Positions 49,634-56,697 of a DNA stretch of 64,000 nucleotides are shown here, piece after piece (within the stretch, counting starts at the first letter, position 1; every line of letters starts with the position of its first letter). Location of the stretch: assembly GCA_009784825.1 (NCBI GenBank), contig WQXO01000003.1, positions 112,997 through 176,996 of the forward strand, in the 5' to 3' direction. A model generated the notes under the pieces. The model saw only the letters and a list, made by a program, of their open reading frames with translations. It was not told the origin of the DNA and did not search any database. This stretch comes from Oscillospiraceae bacterium (GTDB lineage Bacteria; Bacillota; Clostridia; Oscillospirales; Ruminococcaceae). The position numbers were made by a program, and so were the translations under genes.

Positions 49634-49665
49634 CATTATATCACGCAATATTTAATATTGTCAAC
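49634..49665 (-). promoter_or_regulatory. Promoter of microprotein mRNA, module 1 (TTGACA-N18-TATAAT), followed by 5' hairpin GACATggatATGTC
   Basis: Minus strand TTGACAATATTAAATATTGCGTGATATAATGACAGAGGACATGGATATGTCTAAGGG. Confidence 0.7.
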
Positions 49666-49802
49666 CGGCTCAAAAAAAATTTTGAAAATGTGAAACTTTC
49701 CGAAAACATCACATGACTACCTTATCGTAAGCGGCACAAAATCACCTCGGGAAATGTCGAAATCAGCGAATACGTCAAGAAGCGTGTACAACCGTTGGAA
49801 AT

Positions 49803-49859
49803 TTATGGTAAAATTGCCTATTGAAAAATGAAGCTGAATTTGGTATAATGTCACGAGGG
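49803..49859 (+). promoter_or_regulatory. Promoter of surface protein A: TGCCTATTG-N20-TATAAT
   Basis: Same spacing as three other promoters in the island. Confidence 0.7.
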
Positions 49860-49915
49860 AATGGTATTATGTGCTGTTACCACAAATTAAAAAATTATTT
49901 TTTGGAGGAAAAACA

Positions 49916-51115
49916 ATGAAACTTAGAAAAGTTTTAGCTACAATTGTAGCAGGCGCTATGGCTGCATCTTTCATTACAGCAGCAAGCGCTAACAAACAAC
50001 TCATAGGCGCAGGCGACGATAAATTCGTAAACGTTACTCTTACCGTTGCAGGTTCTTTACCCGATGCTCTTTACTCAGGTTTAACACCGAACTTTGACCA
50101 GTACAAAATTGACTTCGATGCTGACGCTCTTAAATTCGAAGGCAACAACGTAACTGTTGCCGGAAGAGCTCAAGCTGTTACCGGTTCTGAAGTTAGCATT
50201 TTGGCAAAAACTATCAACTGGAAAACAGGCGATACAGCTCTTAAAGGTGCAGACACATTCACAAAAGCTCAAATCGACGAAAAAGCAGTAGTTAAAGAAA
50301 ACAGTGCAACCATTACTTTCTACAATGGTGCTACTGAACTCGGTACGATTAAAATTACTCCTACACTCGCAACTTCTGACACAGGTAAAGTTGCAGGCGC
50401 TACCAAAATCGACAAAACTTCAGTCCAAGATGTTGCTTTCGGTTTAGCTGATGCACCGGCATCTGCAAAAGCGGCATACGATAACGGCGGTGCAACTTTA
50501 ACAATTAAATTTGAATCCGCTCCTTCTGCTTCCGGTATTGCACACATCAAATACCAAATCTTTGGCGGTGCTGTTGCTAAAGACACAACAAAAGCTACAA
50601 CTTTAATCGTAGATGGTAAAGCTGAAGTTACAATCCCTGTTGCTGCTTCTTTCTTTGCTGCAGTTGACCCGTTCAACGGTTCATTAAGCCAAGTAAACTC
50701 CAGCATCTATATTGATAACACAACAGACAAAGACATCACTTCTGTAGTTCTTTCTTGGGGCGAAGCAGTAACAGTTCCCGGTGGCGATGAAGAAGAATGT
50801 GAAGAATGTGGCGAAGAAGACTGTGACGGCGATTGTGAAGAAGACCTCGACGGCGGCGACACTTCTAACCCCGGTGGCGACACTAACACAGGCGACGGCA
50901 ATAACGGTGGCGACACAAACACAGGTGCTGAAAAACCCGAAAAGTATACACTTCTTGAAAATGGCGTATACTACCTCAAAGGCGACCATGGTCAATGGTT
51001 CGCATGGGTTAACGGTGAGTGGGTTGAATCTAACCCTCCGACCGGCGTAGCAGTTGCTATCATCCCGACCTTAGTTGCAGCAGCAGCAGCAGTTGTAGCA
51101 AGGAAAAGGAAATAA
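49916..51115 (+). CDS. Secreted surface protein A with Cys/Asp/Glu-rich segment and NPPTG sorting-like C-terminus
   Basis: Signal peptide MKLRKVLATIVAGAMAASFITAASA; GGDEEECEECGEEDCDGDCEED; SNPPTG-hydrophobic-RKRK. Confidence 0.85.
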   Translation: MKLRKVLATIVAGAMAASFITAASANKQLIGAGDDKFVNVTLTVAGSLPDALYSGLTPNFDQYKIDFDADALKFEGNNVTVAGRAQAVTGSEVSILAKTINWKTGDTALKGADTFTKAQIDEKAVVKENSATITFYNGATELGTIKITPTLATSDTGKVAGATKIDKTSVQDVAFGLADAPASAKAAYDNGGATLTIKFESAPSASGIAHIKYQIFGGAVAKDTTKATTLIVDGKAEVTIPVAASFFAAVDPFNGSLSQVNSSIYIDNTTDKDITSVVLSWGEAVTVPGGDEEECEECGEEDCDGDCEEDLDGGDTSNPGGDTNTGDGNNGGDTNTGAEKPEKYTLLENGVYYLKGDHGQWFAWVNGEWVESNPPTGVAVAIIPTLVAAAAAVVARKRK

Positions 51116-51185
51116 TAAGTCTTAACAAAGACTTACATGACTGAATAATTACCTTATTCAATTAAGGCGATTACCAACGGTACCA

Positions 51186-51213
51186 ACCCCCCGATGTTAT
51201 GTCGGGGGGTTGT
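51186..51213 (+). terminator. Rho-independent terminator-like hairpin AACCCCCCGATGTTATGTCGGGGGGTT
   Basis: Near-perfect GC-rich stem after surface protein A. Confidence 0.8.
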
Positions 51214-51282
51214 TGTATGCGGGGGTTGACAAATCTAAACAAAACATGTATAATTAACCTACATGAATAGGAGGTGAATTTA

Positions 51283-51459
51283 ATGCCGTCGACAACCGAA
51301 ATAAGAGTATGGCAAAAAACATCATTGTTTAAACTGCTTAAACTCGAAAAAGAATTAGGAAAATCCGATGCACTCGGTAATCTGATATTAGCGGAAAAAG
51401 CGGGCATGGAAGCCGAGGATGTTGCATACGTAGAGAAAATGATAACACAACTTAAATAA
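51283..51459 (+). CDS. Small hypothetical protein
   Basis: MPSTTEIRVWQKTSLFKLLKLEKELGKSDALGNLILAEKAGMEAEDVAYVEKMITQLK; TTGACA-N17-TATAAT and AGGAGGTGA RBS. Confidence 0.7.
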   Translation: MPSTTEIRVWQKTSLFKLLKLEKELGKSDALGNLILAEKAGMEAEDVAYVEKMITQLK

Positions 51460-51526
51460 TTATGGTTTTGTCAGGGGGCGGTTATTAACCGTTCCCTATC
51501 GTATTTATGTTATATTTATATAAAAG

Positions 51527-51581
51527 GCATGGAAAATTTGTCTATTATGTCAATTGAAAAATCTGCTTGTTTATTATATAA
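51527..51581 (+). promoter_or_regulatory. Promoter of surface protein B: TGTCAATTG-N20-TATAAT
   Basis: TTTGTCTATTATGTCAATTGAAAAATCTGCTTGTTTATTATATAAT. Confidence 0.75.
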
Positions 51582-51656
51582 TATAAGGGCGAATAGTGTG
51601 GAGATAATCCACTTCTATCAGAAAAATTACAAACGAAATATTTTGGAGGATTTCAC

Positions 51657-52358
51657 ATGAAATTAAGGAAAATTATGGCAGTTGTTATCGCAGTTGCAAT
51701 GTGCTTCGGCGTAATGACAGTAGCAGCAAGTGCGGCAGACGTATCCACTATTGATGGTGGCGGCGACCAAAAATGGGTTGACTTCGGTACCGGTTTTGTA
51801 GACGGTAAAGAATACACTTTAGCGTTCACAGTTGTATCGGCAGGCGAAGGTAATATCCGTGTTCGTACTTGTGAAGAAACTGCATGGGACGCTTGGACTG
51901 ACCTCGGTGCGGCTAACTCTCATGAAGTAGCGGCAGGCGGAACAGCAACACATCTTCCCGCACTTTTCACCGGCTTTACAGCAGGTCAAACTGTTGAAAA
52001 CACCGTAAAGTTCACATGGGGCAAAGACACAGGTGCAGGTAAAGTTGAATGGGAATACACTGAAGTTCTTGCTATCGTTGGTGCGGCAGGTTGGAAAGAT
52101 TTTGAAGTTACTCAAGTTAAACTTGATGGCGTTGTTATCTACTCAGCAGGCGGTGCGGCTACTACAACCACCGACACAACTACCACAACATCTGACGCAA
52201 CCACAACCACAACCACAACTACAACTACAACCACCACAACAGCAGCGGCTGACGGCGACAAGATTAACGAAGACACAGGCGTTACCGGCGTTGTTGCTCT
52301 GTTCGGCGTAGCAGTTGTTGCTTCCGGAGCAGTTGCGTTAAGCAGAAAAAGAAAATAA
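51657..52358 (+). CDS. Secreted surface protein B, poly-Thr linker and NEDTG-hydrophobic-RKRK C-terminus
   Basis: Signal peptide; TTTTDTTTTTSDATTTT... linker; DKINEDTGVTGVVALFGVAVVASGAVALSRKRK. Confidence 0.85.
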   Translation: MKLRKIMAVVIAVAMCFGVMTVAASAADVSTIDGGGDQKWVDFGTGFVDGKEYTLAFTVVSAGEGNIRVRTCEETAWDAWTDLGAANSHEVAAGGTATHLPALFTGFTAGQTVENTVKFTWGKDTGAGKVEWEYTEVLAIVGAAGWKDFEVTQVKLDGVVIYSAGGAATTTTDTTTTTSDATTTTTTTTTTTTTTAAADGDKINEDTGVTGVVALFGVAVVASGAVALSRKRK

Positions 52359-52431
52359 TACTTAGAAACATAGAAAACGCCTTGTTGTATTGACAGGGCG
52401 TTTTTGTTTGTGGTATAATGGTAAGGGATAA

Positions 52432-52470
52432 GAGGGGTGCGTTGAAACTTAAATCGTTGATTAATAAAAA
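52432..52470 (+). pseudogene. Residual 3' end of a second copy of the coiled-coil gene at 53675
   Basis: GGTGCGTTGAAACTTAAATCGT matches the 3' end of the 53675-53959 ORF (GGTGCTTTGAAACTTAAATCGTAGG); upstream TTTTTGTTTGTGGTATAATGGTAA is shared. Confidence 0.6.
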
Positions 52471-52485
52471 AAGGGGGGTAAGATT

Positions 52486-52653
52486 ATGGCATTTGAAACA
52501 AAAGCACTTTTATCAACAATTGCGGATAACATCGCAAAATCTGAAACGCTTAAAGAAGCATATTCTGTAGTAATGAAAGCAGCGAATGTAGAGGGTGTGT
52601 CTCTTCCGAGTTATGAAGAAGCTGTGGAAGAAGTCAAAGCAATGAGGAAATAA
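52486..52653 (+). CDS. Small hypothetical protein (55 aa)
   Basis: MAFETKALLSTIADNIAKSETLKEAYSVVMKAANVEGVSLPSYEEAVEEVKAMRK, GGGGGG RBS. Confidence 0.65.
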   Translation: MAFETKALLSTIADNIAKSETLKEAYSVVMKAANVEGVSLPSYEEAVEEVKAMRK

Positions 52654-52775
52654 ATCAAAGGGGCTGTTCACACTTATGAACCGCCCCCCTTTTTTGCAAA
52701 ACCTTGTCAAAATCCCTCGGTTAAGCCAATAACTGGCACTTTTGCATTATATTGTCGCTTTTGTCCGCTAAATTT

Positions 52776-52819
52776 TGTCTATTCTGTCAATTGAATTTTC
52801 CGCATTAATGCTGTATAAT
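52776..52819 (+). promoter_or_regulatory. Promoter of surface protein C: TGTCAATTG-N20-TATAAT
   Basis: TTTGTCTATTCTGTCAATTGAATTTTCCGCATTAATGCTGTATAAT. Confidence 0.75.
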
Positions 52820-52870
52820 ATAACCACCAACGGTATGAACACATACTAAATATTTTGGAGGATTTATCAA

Positions 52871-53551
52871 ATGAAAAAAGTAATGGCGATTATTATAGCA
52901 TGTGCTATGTGTGCATGTTTAGTAGTTACAGTAAGTGCAAACCCGAAAGACGCTGACCCCACAAACGCTCCTATCGGTGCAAGCGGACATACACACGCAT
53001 TATTCGCAGACGGCGGCGGAGATACTTATTCTTCTCCTTACACCAACAAATGGTCTGAAGTTGCTTCCTTTACTGTAAAGTTCAACATCACCAACTGGGA
53101 TGAAATGGTAGAAGCACAAGATGGCGACCCCGTTGACGTACAGGTTGTTCTCAACTCTGCTGCACACGGCTGGGGCAACATCGGTGATGATTTAAACCAG
53201 TGGGGCAATATTGCTCTTGCAAATGCAACTGATTCTATGACTCACGTTTTAGACGGTGCACTTGATGATGACCAGTATTTCCAGGTTTGCGTAGGTGCAT
53301 GGAATGGTTTAGAGGGTACTTTCTCTATTACATTATTTAATGCAGCAGGTGCAGAAATCGCATTAGTTAAAGCAGGTGCTGTTACCACAACAAGCGATAC
53401 TATTACTACAACCACAACCACAACTACAACCACAGCAGCTGCTGACGGTGACAAAATCAACGAAGACACCGGTATCGTAGGCGTTGCTGCATTAGCAGGC
53501 GTTGCAGTTGTTGCTGCAGGTGCTGTTATGGTAAGCAGAAGAAGAAAATAA
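52871..53551 (+). CDS. Secreted surface protein C, poly-Thr linker and NEDTG C-terminus
   Basis: MKKVMAIIIACAMCACLVVTVSA; TTTTTTTTTT linker; NEDTGIVGVAALAGVAVVAAGAVMVSRRRK. Confidence 0.85.
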   Translation: MKKVMAIIIACAMCACLVVTVSANPKDADPTNAPIGASGHTHALFADGGGDTYSSPYTNKWSEVASFTVKFNITNWDEMVEAQDGDPVDVQVVLNSAAHGWGNIGDDLNQWGNIALANATDSMTHVLDGALDDDQYFQVCVGAWNGLEGTFSITLFNAAGAEIALVKAGAVTTTSDTITTTTTTTTTTAAADGDKINEDTGIVGVAALAGVAVVAAGAVMVSRRRK

Positions 53552-53674
53552 TTCTTAAAGCAAACATAGAAACCGCCTTGCATAGAGTAGGGCGGTTTTG
53601 TTGTTGACAGGTATTTTTGTTTGTGGTATAATGGTAAAAGACGGGAAAAGTAATTACATAAAAGGAGCATGATT

Positions 53675-53959
53675 ATGGAAAATCAAGTGTTAAACAAGAT
53701 ATTAGAAAAGTTAGACGGATTGCAAGAAATTGTTGCTAAGCAGGGCAAGAAAATTGATGAATTGTCCGGTATGGTTGAGGATATTCATTATAGCGTTGCT
53801 AAAATCGAAGACGAACACGGTCGAAAGATAGGTTCTATATATGATATGCTTTCTTTAAACCAAGATAATTTAATCAACCACGATACCCGTATTTCCACAG
53901 CTGAACATAAAATTGAAGCAATTCAAATAGATGTTGGTGCTTTGAAACTTAAATCGTAG
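53675..53959 (+). CDS. Small coiled-coil protein
   Basis: MENQVLNKILEKLDGLQEIVAKQGKKIDELSGMVEDIHYSV... heptad pattern; AAGGAGC RBS. Confidence 0.75.
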   Translation: MENQVLNKILEKLDGLQEIVAKQGKKIDELSGMVEDIHYSVAKIEDEHGRKIGSIYDMLSLNQDNLINHDTRISTAEHKIEAIQIDVGALKLKS

Positions 53960-54070
53960 GTTAATATATTCTGTTAAACCTTGTCAAAATCCCTCGGTGG
54001 GCAGGGGAAGAACTTGGGCATCCCCCTTGAAACATGGTGTTTTTGCATTATATCGTGACTTCTGACCGGT

Positions 54071-54120
54071 AAAATTTGGTAATAATGCCTATTGTTTTTT
54101 TGGCGTTTTTATTATATAAT
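54071..54120 (+). promoter_or_regulatory. Promoter of surface protein D: TGCCTATTG-N20-TATAAT
   Basis: GGTAATAATGCCTATTGTTTTTTTGGCGTTTTTATTATATAAT. Confidence 0.7.
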
Positions 54121-54182
54121 ATACGTACCAACGGTATGGACACATACTAAAAACAAACATAACATTTTGGAGGATTTATCAA

Positions 54183-54842
54183 ATGAAAAAAGTAATGGCA
54201 ATTATTATAGCATGTGCATTATGTGCAGGCTTGGTTATCACAGCAAGTGCGGCAACTTTCGATTTACCGACCACTCCGCCGAAAGAAAATAACGGCAACC
54301 AATGGATTTACGGAAGTATCGGAATGGACGGCGAAGACGTTCCCGGACTTACATGGGAAATCTTACAATCCGCTAAAAAACTGATTATCGTTCTTAACAA
54401 TGCTATTCCTGAAGCTGACCTTGAAGAAACAGGTTTCGGTTTAGTATGGCAAGCTCCCGTTGATGGTTGGGGTTGGAACCAAGTAATATTTGATGCTGAA
54501 GATGTATACAATGCAGCAACAAAGACAATCACTTTTGATTTAACACTGATGAAGAACTATGACGACTGGCTCGAAGAAGATGAAAGAGGCAAATTAGTTC
54601 CGAGCATTTATGTTGGTGAAGATGATGGTGGTTGGGCGTCTGTAGGTATTTCTAAGATTTACCTTGATGGCGTTGTAGCTGCTACAACTACAACAACAAC
54701 CACTACTACAACTACTACAACCACAGCTGCTGCTGACGGTGACAAAATCAACGAAGACACCGGTATCGTAGGCGTTGTTGCATTAGCAGGCGTTGCAGTT
54801 GTTGCTGCAGGTGCTGTTATGGTAAGCAGAAGAAGAAAATAA
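54183..54842 (+). CDS. Secreted surface protein D, paralog of E, poly-Thr linker and NEDTG C-terminus
   Basis: Signal peptide; ATFDLPTTPPKENNGNQWIYGS... shared with protein E; poly-Thr tract. Confidence 0.87.
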   Translation: MKKVMAIIIACALCAGLVITASAATFDLPTTPPKENNGNQWIYGSIGMDGEDVPGLTWEILQSAKKLIIVLNNAIPEADLEETGFGLVWQAPVDGWGWNQVIFDAEDVYNAATKTITFDLTLMKNYDDWLEEDERGKLVPSIYVGEDDGGWASVGISKIYLDGVVAATTTTTTTTTTTTTTAAADGDKINEDTGIVGVVALAGVAVVAAGAVMVSRRRK

Positions 54843-54908
54843 GAATTTCTTAAAGCAAACATAGAAAACGCCTGTCGTATTGACGGGCGTTTTTGTTTGC
54901 GAAAGGTA

Positions 54909-54937
54909 TTGACAAATTAAAAAACATGAGTTATAAT
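54909..54937 (+). promoter_or_regulatory. Promoter of candidate sRNA, module 2 (TTGACA-N17-TATAAT)
   Basis: Perfect consensus with 17-bp spacer, same as module 1. Confidence 0.75.
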
Positions 54938-54942
54938 AACAA

Positions 54943-55045
54943 TAGGAAAAGGCAGACCAAGTGACGGTCGCTCCCTCAAAGTTGAATGGTTATCAACAAA
55001 ATTGCCAACAACCGCCTTGTTAGAGCAGGGCGGTTATTTCCGTTT
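54943..55045 (+). ncRNA. Candidate antisense-type sRNA, module 2
   Basis: Terminator-like AACCGCC...GGCGGTT at 55010-55035 overlaps the microprotein 3' end on the opposite strand. Confidence 0.55.
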
Positions 55046-55114
55046 ATAGTCATGTATTAATCGCAGTGCGTTACATACAACCAATGCGAGCGTCAGAAAT
55101 TCCAACCACTCCAT
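55034..55114 (-). CDS. 26-aa membrane microprotein (candidate type I toxin) MEWLEFLTLALVVCNALRLIHDYKRK
   Basis: RBS AAGGAGGTGATGTT-ATG; shares MxWLEFLTLxLVxCN...KRK with module 1. Confidence 0.72.
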   Translation of the reverse strand: MEWLEFLTLALVVCNALRLIHDYKRK

Positions 55115-55185
55115 AACATCACCTCCTTTCGCAAGGAGGAAAAACGACCGCCACCGTGTAGGTCTGCCTTAGACATGTCCATGTC

Positions 55186-55230
55186 CTAAGTAATTATATC
55201 ATATTATGGCAAATTTTGTCAAACATAATA
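55186..55230 (-). promoter_or_regulatory. Promoter of microprotein mRNA, module 2 (TTGACA-N18-TATAAT), followed by 5' hairpin GACATggacATGTC
   Basis: Minus strand TTGACAAAATTTGCCATAATATGATATAATTACTTAGGACATGGACATGTCTAAGGC. Confidence 0.7.
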
Positions 55231-55343
55231 CTTGCAATTTTTTCTAATTGTAAATTCATACATATTCCATATACTATAACGGTAAGCGGTTGAGAAATTC
55301 TCATTCGCAAACCAAATCAGAAAATATTGTGAGGATTTATAAA

Positions 55344-55982
55344 ATGAAAAAACTGTTATCAATTATTATTGCGTGTGCGTTATGCATGAGCTTAGTAGTT
55401 ACAGCAAGTGCGGCGACGTTCGATTTGCCGACAACCCCTCCGAAAGAAAACAACAAGAACCAGTGGATTTATGGTAGTGAGGGTATGGAGGGAGAGAATG
55501 TTCCCGGTCTTACTTGGGCAATATTAAAATCTGCCAAGAAAATGATTGTTGTTCTTAAAGAAGCAATCCCCGACGAAGAATTAGAGGAAACAGGTATTGG
55601 TATGGTGTGGCAAGCTCCCGTTGACGGTTGGGGCTGGAACCAGCAGTTATTTGAAGTTGAAGATGTATATAATGCAGCAACAAAAACCATTACTTTTGAC
55701 TTAACCAAAATGAAAAACTATGATGATTGGCTTGAAGAAGAAGAGAGAGGTAAGTTAGTTCCCAGCATTTATATCGGCGAAGATGACGGCGGCTGGGCAG
55801 AGGTAGGTATTGAGAAAATATACCTCGACGGTGTCACTCTTCCTACTACAACAACGACCACCCCTCCTCCTGAGGGCGACAAGGTTAACGAGCCTACCGG
55901 CGTTACGGGTGTTGCAGTATTAACAGGTGTAGCGGTCATCGCTGTGGGTGCAATTGCATTAAGCAGAAAAAGAAAGCAGTAA
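55344..55982 (+). CDS. Secreted surface protein E, paralog of D, NEPTG C-terminus
   Basis: MKKLLSIIIACALCMSLVVTASAATFDLPTTPPKENNKNQW...; short Thr tract; DKVNEPTGVTG-hydrophobic-RKRK. Confidence 0.87.
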   Translation: MKKLLSIIIACALCMSLVVTASAATFDLPTTPPKENNKNQWIYGSEGMEGENVPGLTWAILKSAKKMIVVLKEAIPDEELEETGIGMVWQAPVDGWGWNQQLFEVEDVYNAATKTITFDLTKMKNYDDWLEEEERGKLVPSIYIGEDDGGWAEVGIEKIYLDGVTLPTTTTTTPPPEGDKVNEPTGVTGVAVLTGVAVIAVGAIALSRKRKQ

Positions 55983-56084
55983 AATCATAAACCATATAAA
56001 AAATACCGATTTTTGAATAAATTGGTATTTTTTTTTAATACTATTATTACTCACAATAAATATACACAAATTTCGGAGGTAAAT

Positions 56085-56693
56085 ATGAGCAGAAGCTTAA
56101 AAAGAACAGTGGCGTTTTTCATAATGCTGTCAATGGCGTTTTCCTTTGTCGTAACAGCGGCAGAGGCGGTTGAGTTCAGTGAAACAAACCGTGATGTTGA
56201 AATAATCGTGGGCGGACATGTAGGTTATCAATTCGTGGGGAGCGAGTCGAACCCTGCGTTTGTGGTAGACATTACGAAAATTGCATCAGTCAAGTATTTC
56301 ATCAAAGTCCCCGAAGACCTTGAGCATTGGGGCGTAACCGAGGTTCACCTGATTTATAATTCTGAAACCACCGGTTGGGTTGCCGATACGCATGACCTGA
56401 ATGACGGGTTAATTATCGAGATAGAAATATGTGACCCTCTACCCGCGGGGGACTATTTTGAAGCGATATTCGGGACGTGGGATGACAATGTCACCGGGAC
56501 AGTCAGCTTCGAGGTGTATGACTCGAGCGGGGAAGTCCTCGGGACATGGTCACAGGTTGAGGGTGCGGAAGACCTTACACCGGTTGAACAATCGCCTCCC
56601 ACAGGCAGTCAGGACTTAGCGGCACTCGGACTGGCGACTGCGTTGTCCTTAGGGATAATTATCGCCGCACGCAGGAAGAAAAAGTCGGAATAG
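56085..56693 (+). CDS. Secreted surface protein F, SPPTG-type C-terminus
   Basis: Signal peptide; EQSPPTGSQDLAALGLATALSLGIIIAARRKKKSE; GGAGG RBS. Confidence 0.8.
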   Translation: MSRSLKRTVAFFIMLSMAFSFVVTAAEAVEFSETNRDVEIIVGGHVGYQFVGSESNPAFVVDITKIASVKYFIKVPEDLEHWGVTEVHLIYNSETTGWVADTHDLNDGLIIEIEICDPLPAGDYFEAIFGTWDDNVTGTVSFEVYDSSGEVLGTWSQVEGAEDLTPVEQSPPTGSQDLAALGLATALSLGIIIAARRKKKSE

Positions 56694-56697
56694 CGGT

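Noticed and set aside
50684-50995. Minus-strand ORFs antisense to surface protein A
   Set aside because: Shadow ORFs created by the biased acidic and Gly-rich codons of the coding strand.
52033-52311. Plus-strand 92-aa Gln/Pro-rich ORF (LLQPPTQLPQHLTQPQPQPQLQLQPPQQQ)
   Set aside because: Out-of-frame translation of the poly-Thr ACN tract of surface protein B.
49803-54180. c-di-GMP or other known riboswitch in the surface-gene leaders
   Set aside because: Only short 5' hairpins are present; no GEMM or other aptamer consensus was recognised despite nearby GGDEF and PilZ genes.
53242-54862. Minus-strand poly-Val ORFs near surface proteins C and D
   Set aside because: Reverse complement of ACN tracts; low-complexity artefact.
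49380-55200. CRISPR array suspected because of repeated short motifs in the surface island
   Set aside because: Repeats are paralogous promoters, terminators and leaders at gene spacing, not regularly spaced repeats with unique spacers; no cas genes seen.
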